Source of the DNA: Sphaerisporangium sp039871875
GTDB taxonomy: Bacteria > Actinomycetota > Actinomycetes > Streptosporangiales > Streptosporangiaceae
DNA length: 64,000 nt
Direction of reading: 5' to 3'
Assembly: GCF_039871875.1 (NCBI RefSeq)
Contig: NZ_JBDPMD010000033.1
Location: 34,988-98,987 of the forward strand
The position numbers were made by a program, and so were the translations under genes. Each line of letters opens with the position of its first letter. The first letter of the stretch is position 1. Below, in pieces: positions 1 to 8,695 of the stretch. Below the pieces are notes generated by a model that was given only the letters and a program-made list of their open reading frames with translations, was not told the DNA's origin and did not search any database.

Positions 1-2
1 GA

Positions 3-482
3 GAAGGCCCGTTCCTGCGCACCGGGGACCTGGGCTTCCTGCTGGACGGCGACCTCTACGTCACCGGCCGGCTCAAGGACGTCATCATCGTCAACGGCCG
101 CAACATCTACCCGCAGGACGTGGAGCAGGTCGTCGAGTCGGTGCACCCGGCGCTGCGGGGCAGGATCGGCGCGGCGTTCGCGGCCGGCACCGATCCGGAG
201 CACGTGGTGATCGTGCAGGAGACCAGCGTCCCGCAGCTACGCGGCATGCCCGCGCGGGAACTCGCGCTGCTGGTGCGCCAGGCGATCGTGCGGACGTTCG
301 ACCTGTCCTTACCCGGCGTCGTCCTGATCGCCTCCGGCGTGCCGCGCACCACCAGCGGCAAGGTCCGCCGGCGCGGCTGCCGGGACATGTTCCTCGCGCA
401 CGGGTTCACCCCGGTGCACCAGGAACTCCCGCCGCAGGTCCTGGCCCTGCTTCCCGAGCCGGTCGGCGCCCCCCGACGGTGA
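3..482 (+). CDS. Fatty acyl-AMP ligase (FAAL), C-terminal part
   Basis: This is the end of an adenylating enzyme cut by the left window edge; 159 codons and the stop remain. The fragment has the end of the large domain (RTGDLGFLLDGDLYVTGR), the hinge and start of the small domain (KDVIIVNGRNIYPQDVE), and near the end TTSGKVRRR with the conserved A10-type lysine. The NIYPQD hinge wording is typical of FadD32-like fatty acyl-AMP ligases, which activate a fatty acid as acyl-AMP and pass it to an acyl carrier protein rather than CoA. No carrier domain follows. The next gene, 105 bp downstream on the same strand, is a polyketide synthase, so the ligase probably supplies its acyl starter. That link, and FAAL rather than acyl-CoA ligase, are inference from wording and context. 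Confidence 0.85.
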   Translation, partial: EGPFLRTGDLGFLLDGDLYVTGRLKDVIIVNGRNIYPQDVEQVVESVHPALRGRIGAAFAAGTDPEHVVIVQETSVPQLRGMPARELALLVRQAIVRTFDLSLPGVVLIASGVPRTTSGKVRRRGCRDMFLAHGFTPVHQELPPQVLALLPEPVGAPRR

Positions 483-587
483 CCCCGCCCCCGGGCGACC
501 CGTACCGTCGGCGACCGACTCCCCAGGGCGGCGGTGACCCCGCCCCCCGTACCCCCGGCGACCGACACCTCTGGAGGTCAAGGCACC

Positions 588-3500
588 ATGGCAGTCACCG
601 ACACCGGCGACCAGGTCAGGGACACCGACATCGCGGTCGTCGGCATGTCCGGGCGGTTCCCCGGAGCCTCCGACGTGGCGACGTTCTGGACGAACATCGC
701 CTCGGGGACCGAGTCGATCCGCCGGTTCAGCCGGGAGGAGTTGCTGGCGAGCGGCGTCGACCCGGCCCTGGCCGACGACCCGGCCTATGTGCCCGCCCGC
801 CCGGTGCTCGACGACGTACGCGGGTTCGACGCCGCGTTCTTCCGGTTCAGCCCCCGCGACGCCACCATCGCCGACCCGCAGCAGCGGCTGTTCCTCGAGT
901 GCGCCTGGGAGGCGCTGGAGGTCGCCGGCTACCCGGACCCGGAGACGCGCGGCCGGGTCGGCGTCTACGCCGGGGCCAACCTGAGCACCTACATGCTGGA
1001 GCGCGGTGCCCAGTTCGAGCAGGACCTGGACGCCGGCTCCTTCGAGGTGGTCATCGGCAACGACAAGGACGCGCTGTCCACCATGGTGTCGTACAAGCTG
1101 AACCTGACGGGGCCCAGCGTCTCGGTGCAGACGTTCTGCTCGACGTCGCTGGTCGGGGTACACCTGGCCTGCCAGGCGCTGCGCGCGGGGGAGTGTGAGC
1201 TCGCCCTGGCCGGTGGGGTGTCGGTTCGGGTGCCGGACACGGTGGGGCACCTGTACACGCCGGGCGGCCTGGAGTCCCCGGACGGGCACGTACGCACCTT
1301 CGACGCCGGCGTCCGCGGCACCATGTACGGCGACGGGGTGGCGGTGGTGCTGCTCAAACCGGCGCGGGCGGCGCTCGCCGACGGTGACACGGTGCTGGCG
1401 CTCATCCGCGGCTCGGCCGTGAACAACGACGGCACGATGAGGTTCGGGTTCGCCGCGCCGAGCATGGTGGGGCAGGCCGCGGTGGTCTCGGCCGCGCTGG
1501 CCAACGCGGGTGTGCGCGCCGGCCAGATCGGCTACGTCGAGGCCCACGGGGCCGCCACCGAGCTCGGAGACCCGATCGAGGTGGCGGCGCTGACCCAGGC
1601 CTTCGGCGACGTCGCGCGGGAGCGGCGCTGCGTGCTCGGCTCGGTGAAGCCCAACGTCGGGCACCTCGACCGGGCCTCCGGCGTCACCGGGCTCATCAAG
1701 GTCGTCATGGCGCTGCGCGAGGAGCTCATCCCGCCGACCCTGCACTTCCGCACCCCCAATCCGAAGATCGATTTCGAGGGCGGCCCGTTCCGGGTCAGCG
1801 CCGAGCCTGTGCCCTGGCCGCGGTCGGCCGGCCGGCCGCGCATCGCCTGCGTCAACAGCCTCGGCACGGGCGGTACCAACGCCCACGTCGTCGTGCAGGA
1901 GCCCCCGCCGGTGCCCGAGCGCCCGCCGGGTCCGCGCCGCCACCACGTGCTGCCGGTGTCGGCCCGCTCGGAGGCCGCGCTCGAGCAGTCCTGCGCCCGG
2001 CTGGCCCGGCACCTGGACGAACGAGCCCCGCGCCTGGCCGACGTCGCGTTCACGCTGCAGGCCGGACGCCGGGTGTTCGACCACAGACGGGTCCTGGTCG
2101 CGGCGTCGACCGCGCAGGCCGCGTCCCTGCTGCGCGGCGAGCCCACCGGTGGCACTCCGGCCCGCACCCGTCACGAGTCCTGGCGAGCCCGCCCGGTCAC
2201 CTTCCTCCTCGCCGGCGAGGGCGAGCAGTTCCCCGGCATGGTCGCCGGACTCTACGCGACGGAACCGGTGTTCCGCGCGCACGTCGACGAATGCCTCACG
2301 CTGCTGGACGAGCCGCTCGCCGCCGGCATCGGCGCGCTACTGCTCACACCACCACGACCGGCCGGCCAGGAGACCGAGTCGCGGGCACCACACGGGACCG
2401 AGGCGGAGGAGAATCCGCGCCCGGCGCCACCGCGCCGCACCGAAGTGGAGGAGCATCCGCGCGCGGCGCTGCCGTGTCGCACCGAGGTGGAGGAGCATCC
2501 GCGCGCGGCGCTGCCGTGTCGCACCGAGGTGGCCCAGACTGCCGCGTTCGTCGCCGGATACGCGCTGGCCCGCACGCTCATGCACTGGGGCGTCACGCCC
2601 AGCACCATGATCGGCTACAGCGTCGGTGAGTACGTGGCTGCCTGTCTGTCCGGCGTGTTGTCCCTGCCCGACGCGCTGCGGCTGGTGGCGTACCGGGCGC
2701 GCCTGATCGCGGCGCGGCCGGCCGGTGCCATGCTCGCCGTCGCGACCGGCGAGGCCAGGCTGCGCGGCCTGGTCCCGGATCTCGCCGCGCGGGGCGTCGA
2801 CCTCGCCGCCGACAACGGCGACCAGGTCGTGGTCGCGGGCGCGCCGGAGCCGATCGCGAGGCTGGCCAGGGAACTGACCGAGCGGGGTGTGGCCTGCCGC
2901 GACCTGCGCACCACCCACGCGTTCAACTCCCGGATGCTCGCCGGCGTCCGCGACGAGCTCACCGCGTGGGCCACCGTGTCGGTGACGCCGCACCCGCCGA
3001 CCCTGCCCTACCTGTCGAACGTCACCGGCGCCCTCGCCACCGCCGACCTGGTCACCGACCCCGGGTACTGGGCCGCTCACATGTGCGCCACCGTCCGCTT
3101 CGCCGACGCGGTGGCCACGGCGTTGTCCGACCCCGACACCGGTTTCGTGGAGATCGGCCCCGGCCGGTCGCTCGGCACCATGGTGCGCTCCCACCCGGCG
3201 TGCGAGCAGGACCGCCGGCCCCTCATCCTGCCCACGCAGCCCGCGGCCGGGGACGACCGGCCCGACGACGAGGTGCTCGCCGAGGCACTCGGCCGGCTAT
3301 GGCTCGCCGGCGCACACGTCGACTGGCTCACCTACCACGGCCGCGGCGGCATGGCGCATGGTCATGGGGTGGCCGATGGGCCTGGTGTGGCTGGTGGACT
3401 TGATGCGGCCAGTGGGTCTGGTGTGGCCGGCAGGTCTGGTGTGGCCGATAAGCCGGGTGTGGCCGGGGCCGGTGGGTCTGGTGTGGCCGATAAGCCGGGT

Positions 3501-5636
3501 GTGGCCGGGGCCGATGGGCGTGGCGTGGCCATTGGGCCTGACATGACTGATGGGCATGGCGGGGCCGATGGGCCTGGCGGGGCGGTGCAGGGTCACGGCG
3601 GGGTGGCGCTGCCGGGCCGGGTGCCGCTGCCGACGTACCCCTTCGAACGCCGTCCGTACTGGCTGGAGGCGCGGCGCGGCGCGGCCACCGGACGGGCCCC
3701 CGCCTCGCGGAAGGACGAGCCGGAGGCCCTGCCGCTGCTGCCCGAGGATCAGTGGCTCCACCTGCCCGTCTGGCGCCAGACCGCGCCGCGGCGGCCCGCG
3801 CCGGTCGGCGGCGTCTGGCTCGTGCTCACCGCGCCGGGCGCGGAGCCGGTCGCCGACGCCCTCACCGCCCGCCTCGACGCGCTCGGCGCCTCGCACCTCT
3901 CGGTCTCGCCCGGCGCACGGTACGCCGAGGCCGACGGCGGTTTCACCATCCGGCCCGGCGTACCCGAGGACGCGCGGACGCTGCTCGCCGCCCTCAAGGC
4001 GGCCGGGCGCATCCCCATCAGGGTGGTCCACCTGTGGCACCTGGGAACGCCCGGCGAGGCCATTACCGAGGCCACCGCCGAGGACCCGGCCGAGCGGGCC
4101 GTGCGCCACGGCCTGCACACCCTCGTCGGCCTGGCGCAGGCCTACGGCGACCTGGGCCTCACCTGGTGGTGCGACGTCGTGACCACCGGCTCGCAGCACG
4201 TGCTGCCCGCCGACGCCGCGCGCATGCGGCCCGAGCAGGCCACCGCCGTCGGCGCGTGCCGGATGCTGCCGGTGGAGTACCCGGGCACCGCGGCGCGCCT
4301 GGTCGACATCGGGAAGCCGGCCGGCGACGTGCTGACGCAGCTCGTCGACGAACTGCTCGGCGAACCGGCCGACCGGGTCGTGGCGCTGCGCGAGGGACGG
4401 CGCTGGACACCGTCGTACGACCCCGCGCCACGCCTGGCTGCCCCGGCTGCCCCGGCTCTCCCGGACGTTCCGGCGGTCGAGGGACGGCGCTGGACGCCGT
4501 CGTACGACCCCGCGCCCTGCCCGGCTGCCCCGGCGGTCCCCGCTGCCCCGGATGTCCCGGCGGTCTCAGCGGTCCAGGGACGGCGCTGGACGCCCTCTGC
4601 TATCGCAGCGGTCCCGGGTACCTCAGCCGTCCCGTACGGCCCGGGTGTTTCAGCGGTCACGGCCGGTGCCGAGATGGTGCCGGGGCCGCGTCGTGGTGGT
4701 GTTTACCTGATCACCGGCGGCCTCGGGGCCGTCGGCATGGCGCTGGCGCGGCAATTGGCCGGTGAGTACGCGGCCAATTTGATTCTGCTCGGCCGGACTC
4801 CGCTGCCGCCGCGGGAGCGGTGGGCGGCCGTGCTGTGCGACGAGGCCGCGGTCCCGGGCTTGCGGCGCCGTCTGCGGGACGTGTTCGAACTGGAGCGCCT
4901 GGGTGCGGAGGTGACCGTCGTCAGTGGCGATGTCGCCGACCAGACCGTGGTGCGCCAGGCCGTCGATCTGGCCAAGGAGCGCTACGGCGGCCTCGACGGG
5001 GTGCTGCACGCCGCCGGCGTGCCCGGCGCTGGCCTGACCCGGTTCACGACCACCGCCGGCATCGACCAGGTGCTGGCGCCGAAGGTGGCGGGCACCCGGG
5101 CGCTGCTGCGGGAGCTGAGGGGTGAGCAAGTAGGGTTCGTGGTCCTGTTCTCCTCGACCGACGTGGCCACCGGCGGTGGCACGGGTCGGCTCGCCTCCTG
5201 CGCCGCCAACGCCTACCTCGACGCCAGCGCGTACGCGAGGCCGCTGCCCGGCACCCGAGTCGTCTCGATCGGCTGGGGCGAGTGGGTCCAGAACACCCGG
5301 GCCGAGGACCTGAGCGGGTACACCCCCGAGACGCGGGAGCTCTCCGTCCGGCGGCGGGCCGCCTTCGGTATCGGGGAGGAACAGGGCTGGCGGGCGATGC
5401 TCGACGCGCTGCGCGGCGGCGAGCCGCATCTGATCGTGTCCACCCAGGACTTCACCGAGATCGTCAGCCGGAGCCTCCTGCTCGCCATCGAGGACCCGCA
5501 CGAGACCTCGCAGCCGGCCGCGCTCGTCGACGCCACCACCACACCGGCCGCGGCACCCGAGGACGCCGAGCCGGACGCGGACCGGCAGGCCCGCGTCGAC
5601 CGCCGCAAGCAGAGTCTGCGGGCCAGGAGACGCTGA
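588..5636 (+). CDS. Type I polyketide synthase, KS-AT-KR, no ACP seen
   Basis: The product has about 1682 residues. ATG 588 is chosen because GGAGG lies 10 nt upstream; an in-frame ATG 18 codons earlier has no such site. Domains: ketosynthase about 14-435 with Cys184 (TFCSTS), His320 (EAHGAAT) and His359 (NVGHLD), so the catalytic triad is complete. Acyltransferase about 537-867, where the serine motif is GYSVGEY (Ser678) and the usual AFHS motif reads AFNS (Asn780). A linker 924-1001 made of repeats, then LPTYPFERRPYW. A structural plus catalytic ketoreductase half about 1035-1571 with NAD(P)-binding TGGLGAVG; where the catalytic Tyr is expected I read Ser1537 (LASCAAN). The tail is basic and has no phosphopantetheine GxDSL motif. 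The upstream FAAL suggests an acyl starter. The product is unknown, and AT and KR activity are doubtful. Confidence 0.88.
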   Translation: MAVTDTGDQVRDTDIAVVGMSGRFPGASDVATFWTNIASGTESIRRFSREELLASGVDPALADDPAYVPARPVLDDVRGFDAAFFRFSPRDATIADPQQRLFLECAWEALEVAGYPDPETRGRVGVYAGANLSTYMLERGAQFEQDLDAGSFEVVIGNDKDALSTMVSYKLNLTGPSVSVQTFCSTSLVGVHLACQALRAGECELALAGGVSVRVPDTVGHLYTPGGLESPDGHVRTFDAGVRGTMYGDGVAVVLLKPARAALADGDTVLALIRGSAVNNDGTMRFGFAAPSMVGQAAVVSAALANAGVRAGQIGYVEAHGAATELGDPIEVAALTQAFGDVARERRCVLGSVKPNVGHLDRASGVTGLIKVVMALREELIPPTLHFRTPNPKIDFEGGPFRVSAEPVPWPRSAGRPRIACVNSLGTGGTNAHVVVQEPPPVPERPPGPRRHHVLPVSARSEAALEQSCARLARHLDERAPRLADVAFTLQAGRRVFDHRRVLVAASTAQAASLLRGEPTGGTPARTRHESWRARPVTFLLAGEGEQFPGMVAGLYATEPVFRAHVDECLTLLDEPLAAGIGALLLTPPRPAGQETESRAPHGTEAEENPRPAPPRRTEVEEHPRAALPCRTEVEEHPRAALPCRTEVAQTAAFVAGYALARTLMHWGVTPSTMIGYSVGEYVAACLSGVLSLPDALRLVAYRARLIAARPAGAMLAVATGEARLRGLVPDLAARGVDLAADNGDQVVVAGAPEPIARLARELTERGVACRDLRTTHAFNSRMLAGVRDELTAWATVSVTPHPPTLPYLSNVTGALATADLVTDPGYWAAHMCATVRFADAVATALSDPDTGFVEIGPGRSLGTMVRSHPACEQDRRPLILPTQPAAGDDRPDDEVLAEALGRLWLAGAHVDWLTYHGRGGMAHGHGVADGPGVAGGLDAASGSGVAGRSGVADKPGVAGAGGSGVADKPGVAGADGRGVAIGPDMTDGHGGADGPGGAVQGHGGVALPGRVPLPTYPFERRPYWLEARRGAATGRAPASRKDEPEALPLLPEDQWLHLPVWRQTAPRRPAPVGGVWLVLTAPGAEPVADALTARLDALGASHLSVSPGARYAEADGGFTIRPGVPEDARTLLAALKAAGRIPIRVVHLWHLGTPGEAITEATAEDPAERAVRHGLHTLVGLAQAYGDLGLTWWCDVVTTGSQHVLPADAARMRPEQATAVGACRMLPVEYPGTAARLVDIGKPAGDVLTQLVDELLGEPADRVVALREGRRWTPSYDPAPRLAAPAAPALPDVPAVEGRRWTPSYDPAPCPAAPAVPAAPDVPAVSAVQGRRWTPSAIAAVPGTSAVPYGPGVSAVTAGAEMVPGPRRGGVYLITGGLGAVGMALARQLAGEYAANLILLGRTPLPPRERWAAVLCDEAAVPGLRRRLRDVFELERLGAEVTVVSGDVADQTVVRQAVDLAKERYGGLDGVLHAAGVPGAGLTRFTTTAGIDQVLAPKVAGTRALLRELRGEQVGFVVLFSSTDVATGGGTGRLASCAANAYLDASAYARPLPGTRVVSIGWGEWVQNTRAEDLSGYTPETRELSVRRRAAFGIGEEQGWRAMLDALRGGEPHLIVSTQDFTEIVSRSLLLAIEDPHETSQPAALVDATTTPAAAPEDAEPDADRQARVDRRKQSLRARRR
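2394..2530 (+). repeat. 42-bp coding repeats inside the PKS acyltransferase
   Basis: Three near-identical starts of a 42-bp unit lie at 2436, 2478 and 2520 (the last truncated), with a more diverged copy from 2394. One unit encodes RTEVEEHPRAALPC. The array sits between the start of the AT fold and the segment (QTAAF) that normally precedes the active-site serine, so it lengthens a loop without breaking the frame. Confidence 0.9.
3357..3590 (+). repeat. Gly/Val/Ala-rich coding repeats after the PKS AT domain
   Basis: The 3' side of the AT-to-KR linker is a run of short degenerate units beginning GVA or GVAD. A 42-bp block encoding GVADKPGVAGAGGS is duplicated with a 42-bp offset (GTGGCCGATA at 3441 and 3483). 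The array separates the end of the AT region from the conserved LPTYPFERRPYW segment and adds roughly 78 residues. Confidence 0.88.
4392..4675 (+). repeat. 87/96-bp coding repeats before the PKS ketoreductase
   Basis: The motif GRRWTPS recurs at 4392, 4479 and 4575, at offsets of 87 and 96 bp (29 and 32 codons), each followed by a Pro/Ala/Val-rich stretch. The array lies between the structural half-KR and the NAD(P)-binding half-KR. It is the third independent in-frame expansion in this gene. Confidence 0.88.
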
Positions 5637-5689
5637 GCGACCGCGACGACCACCCGGTGACGGCCGGCGCCCGCTGACCCGGCGCCGGC

Positions 5690-5825
5690 GCCACCCGGAT
5701 GGTGGGATGGGCGGCAGGCCGCAGGCCCGGTGGCCGTCGTCCGGATGGTGGGGTAGGTCGGGTGGCCGGTCGTCCGGATGGTGGGGTAGGGCGGCAGGCC
5801 CGGTGGTCGGTCGTCCGGGTGGCGC
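5690..5825. repeat. Short imperfect repeats between convergent genes
   Basis: The core CCGGATGGTGGG(G/A)T(A/G)GG starts at 5695, 5741 and 5774, with a partial CCGGGTGG near 5814. Copies are 33-46 bp apart and separated by GGCAGGCC/GTCGGTCGTC-type sequence. The stretch lies between the PKS stop and the convergent ABC permease stop. I see no clear terminator hairpin in it. Confidence 0.65.
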
Positions 5826-5826
5826 G

Positions 5827-6582
5827 TCAGAGCGTCGTCGTGCGGCCGAGGCCGCGGCTCAGGCGCCAGATGGCGTAGGTCCCGGCGGCGGCGCCTATCG
5901 TCAGGAGTACGGTGGCCGGTAGCAGCGTTCCCGGCACGTTCCCGCGTAGCGCGGCCTGCAGCATGGACAGGGCCCAGTAGCCCGGCGACACTGGTGCCAC
6001 CGCCTGCAGCCACCCGGGGAACATGCCGACGGGGACGAACGCGCCACCCAGCGTGGTCAGCGTCAGCGCGCCGATGTCGCAGATCGCGCTCAACTCGCCG
6101 TGGCTGCGGACCGTGGCCGCGATCGCGGTACCTATGGCGAGCAGGGTCGCGCCCCAGGCGGACACCGCGAGCGCCACCAGCCACAGACTCCCGGCCGGAC
6201 GCACCCCGATCACCAGCGTGCCGTAGGCCAGCAGGATCGTCTGCTGCGTGAGCAGGACCACGAAGATCGGCAGCGCCTTGCCGACCAGCAGTTCGGCGGT
6301 GGTGACACGGGTGGACCGTAGCCGGTCCCAGGTGTGCCAGGTCCGTTCCGTGAGCGTCGCGGTGCCGACGATGGCCAGCGCCAACGTCGAGAAGATCACC
6401 AGCATGCCGGTCACCACCTGCATCGTGCCGCCGGAGAACGCACGGTTGTAGATGGGCTTGAGCACGAGCATGAGGATCATCGGCATCAGCAGGTAGCTGA
6501 TGAACTGGCCGGGATCACGCAGCCGCAGGGTCCAGTTGATCCGCGCGAGGGCGAGAACCCGGTACAGGGATTCGGCGATCAT
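5827..6582 (-). CDS. ABC-2 type exporter permease
   Basis: The 251-residue protein has about six hydrophobic segments, an N-terminal cytoplasmic helix ending in RDPGQF, and the overall plan of ABC-2 permeases such as DrrB-like drug exporters. It starts 3 bp after the stop of the ATPase gene, so the two form one transcript and very likely one transporter. The TetR gene on the other side of the shared promoter suggests export of a toxic compound, possibly the product of the neighbouring PKS; the substrate cannot be read from sequence. The gene ends convergent to the PKS across a small repeat array. Confidence 0.88.
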   Translation of the reverse strand: MIAESLYRVLALARINWTLRLRDPGQFISYLLMPMILMLVLKPIYNRAFSGGTMQVVTGMLVIFSTLALAIVGTATLTERTWHTWDRLRSTRVTTAELLVGKALPIFVVLLTQQTILLAYGTLVIGVRPAGSLWLVALAVSAWGATLLAIGTAIAATVRSHGELSAICDIGALTLTTLGGAFVPVGMFPGWLQAVAPVSPGYWALSMLQAALRGNVPGTLLPATVLLTIGAAAGTYAIWRLSRGLGRTTTL

Positions 6583-6585
6583 CGG

Positions 6586-7404
6586 TCACGCCAGCGACCG
6601 GTAGAGGTCGTCAATGGAGGCCTTGCGTATGTCGATGCTGTGCACCGAGCCGTGTGGCCCGCTCAGCAGATCGACCAGGGTCTTGGCGGCGTCGTTGGTG
6701 CGCATCCGGAGCTCCTTGTCGTCGATGTGTACGCGAACCTCGTCGGTCAGGCCGCTGAGCAGTTCCTCGCTGGTCCCGCGGGCGATGATCCGTCCCCCCT
6801 GCGCGACCGCGAGGGTGGCGCCGAGCTCGGCCAGCTCGGGCAGGTAGTGCGTGGTGTACACGACCGCGGCTCCGTCGGCGGCGCGCCGCCGCACGGCGGC
6901 CAGCAGCGATTGCCGGGTCTGCGGGTCCGCGCCGGCGGTCGGCTCGTCGAGCAGGAGAAGACCGGGCCGGTGCAGGAGCGCGATCGCGGCCTGGATCCGC
7001 CGCTGCTGCCCTCCGGAGAGCAGCCCGGCGCGCCGGTCGAGGAGGTCCGTGAGCAGCATCGCCTCGACGACCTCGTCCATCGCGGCCGCGAGTGCCGCCC
7101 GGCGCAACCCGGCCAGCCGGCCGTAGAGCACGAGGTGCTCCCGGGCGGTCGCGCCGGGATAGAGCGCTATGTGCTGCGGGGCCACCCCCAGATCGCCCCG
7201 AGCGGAGCGTGGCGCCCGGCCGCCGATCGTCACCGTGCCGGCGTCGGCGCGGACGAGACCGCAGACGATCTCCACGAAGGTCGTCTTCCCGGCGCCGTTG
7301 TGCCCGACCAGGCCGGCGACCTCACCCGGCTCCACGACGAGCGTGAATCCGTCGAGGGCCCGTACGTCGCCGTAGCGCTTCGTCAAGCCGACCGCTCGAA
7401 GCAT
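6586..7404 (-). CDS. ABC exporter ATP-binding protein
   Basis: The product has 272 residues if it starts at the ATG whose complement ends at 7404, which has GGGAGG about 7 nt upstream. An earlier in-frame start at 7434 would lie inside the operator and has no ribosome site. Walker A is GHNGAGKTT, the signature is LLSGGQQRRIQAA, Walker B is LLLLDEPTAGAD, and the H-loop His is in YTTHYLPE. The C-terminal part resembles the DrrA-type extension. It energises the permease encoded 3 bp downstream. The divergent promoter carries a TetR-type inverted repeat, so expression is probably repressed until a ligand binds that regulator. Confidence 0.9.
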   Translation of the reverse strand: MLRAVGLTKRYGDVRALDGFTLVVEPGEVAGLVGHNGAGKTTFVEIVCGLVRADAGTVTIGGRAPRSARGDLGVAPQHIALYPGATAREHLVLYGRLAGLRRAALAAAMDEVVEAMLLTDLLDRRAGLLSGGQQRRIQAAIALLHRPGLLLLDEPTAGADPQTRQSLLAAVRRRAADGAAVVYTTHYLPELAELGATLAVAQGGRIIARGTSEELLSGLTDEVRVHIDDKELRMRTNDAAKTLVDLLSGPHGSVHSIDIRKASIDDLYRSLA

Positions 7405-7416
7405 CGAGACCTCCCG

Positions 7417-7448
7417 GTCTACGCTGTATACCACTCTACAGTGTAGAC
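7417..7448. promoter_or_regulatory. TetR-type operator between divergent genes
   Basis: There is a 12-bp inverted repeat: left arm GTCTACGCTGTA (7417-7428), 8-bp spacer, right arm TACAGTGTAGAC (7437-7448), with one mismatch of 12. It fills most of the 51 bp between the ABC exporter start (7404) and the TetR start (7456), so one bound dimer could shut both promoters. The TetR start codon lies only 7 bp beyond the right arm. Confidence 0.85.
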
Positions 7449-7455
7449 TGAGGCG

Positions 7456-8121
7456 ATGCGGAAGCTCAAGGACTCTCGCCGTGCCGAGATCGCCGATGCC
7501 GCGCTTCTCGTCGCGGCCGAGCAGGGCATCAAGGCGGTGTCGATGCGCACGGTCGCCGCCCGCATCGGGCTGACGCCGATGGCGCTCTACGGGTACTTCC
7601 GCAACAAGGACGAGCTGCTGGACGCCGTCATCGGCCGCATGCTCGCCGACGTTTCCCGGCCGGCGGCCGGTCTCGGCTGGAGGGAGACGCTCCTGTATCT
7701 GGCCGCCGAGGTCCGTTCGGTGGCGCGCCGGTATCCCTCCGTCTTCCCGCTGTTGTTCACCCGTCCGGCCGTGAGCCCGTCCGCGATCATGATCATTGAC
7801 CTGGTGTTCGACGCGGTGCTGCGTGCGGGTGTCGAGCCGGCGCAGGTGCCCAGGATGGAGCGGATGCTCAGCACCTTCATCCTCGGGTTCGCGACCTCGG
7901 AGGTCGGCGGCCGGTTCTCCGAGGGCTCACTGGACACCCGCAGCCGCCGAGCCCAGATTGCGCCCCACCTGCTGCCGGGTCATCAGCTGCTGGCGGAGCA
8001 TCTGGACGCCCCGGTGGACTGGGACGCGGAGTGCCAGGCCGACCTCGACGATTTCCTCGACGTCGTGGCGGCACTGGCCGCCCGCGGCGGGGGCCGGCGA
8101 GGGCCGGTCGCCGAGCCGTGA
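7456..8121 (+). CDS. TetR/AcrR family transcriptional repressor
   Basis: The 221-residue protein has the helix-turn-helix at about residues 28-47 (VAARIGLTPMALYGYFRNKDE), followed by a C-terminal all-helical ligand-binding region. ATG 7456 follows GAGG at close range. It is divergent from the ABC exporter and separated from it only by a 32-bp inverted repeat. By analogy with TetR-controlled exporters it probably represses both itself and the exporter. The ligand is unknown. Its 3' end lies 51 bp from the convergent anti-sigma-like pseudogene. Confidence 0.9.
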   Translation: MRKLKDSRRAEIADAALLVAAEQGIKAVSMRTVAARIGLTPMALYGYFRNKDELLDAVIGRMLADVSRPAAGLGWRETLLYLAAEVRSVARRYPSVFPLLFTRPAVSPSAIMIIDLVFDAVLRAGVEPAQVPRMERMLSTFILGFATSEVGGRFSEGSLDTRSRRAQIAPHLLPGHQLLAEHLDAPVDWDAECQADLDDFLDVVAALAARGGGRRGPVAEP

Positions 8122-8172
8122 CCGAGCCGGTTCCCTTGACGTTCTTCCCGCTTCTGGCGCCTTCTGGTGGAT

Positions 8173-8695
8173 TCAGGTGTCGGCGCGGGCGGGTTCGGCG
8201 AGGCGGAACCAGACACTGGTGTTCCCCGTGGTCCTCTGGAAACCCCAGCGGGTGGCCAGGGCGTCGACCATCGCGTCCACGCCCCGCGACCTCGGCATCC
8301 CCGGGGTCGCGCGGGCGCGGGATCGTCGCGGAGCCGCGGTCGCCCACCGTGATCCTCACCCCGCCCGGCACCAGCGCCACCGAGACGGCGAACGCGCCGT
8401 GGACGGCATGCCGGATGGCGTTGCCGGCCAGTTCGCTGGTCAGCAGGATCGCGTCGTCGTGGCAGGGGTGCTCGGCCCCGAGGAGGGCGGTGACGAACGC
8501 GCGGGCCGCCTTCACCTCGGAGGGAACGGCCGCGAACGGCTGGTTGTAGGTCGGAAAGTCCATCGGATCCAGCGGCGTCACCGGCCGGGTGGGGACAAGG
8601 GCCCCACGTGGCCGGTCCGGTGCGTTCGCCGTCAGGCGGATGCGACTGGTGAGCCAGCCGACCATTCGAGCCACCGTATGCCGACGCATAGCCAT
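8173..8695 (-). pseudogene. Anti-sigma-type ATP-binding protein, frameshifted
   Basis: Reading from ATG 8695 (GAGAGG about 9 nt upstream) gives a histidine-kinase-like ATPase of the RsbW/SpoIIAB type, with N-box ELAGNAIRHA and G1-like GDRGSATIP. The frame then runs into unrelated arginine-rich sequence. The expected end is in another frame: VDAMVDALATRWGF, then TSVWFRLAEPARADT and a stop at 8173. One extra base somewhere in 8274-8306 explains the break; the run CCCCGGGG at 8299-8306 is the likely spot. The repaired protein would have about 173 residues, normal for this family. It is either a real inactivated gene or a sequencing error. The divergent neighbours are the two other members of an AbaA/WhiJ-like trio. 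Confidence 0.75.

Noticed and set aside
309..2282. Long antisense reading frame opposite the PKS (and similar ones elsewhere, for example 48247-51225)
   Set aside because: High GC with third-position bias keeps antisense frames open; the products are Arg/Gly/His-rich with no family, ribosome site or domain.
5707..5922. Small plus-strand frame over the repeat and permease end
   Set aside because: Its composition is that of the repeat, and it runs antisense into the real permease gene.
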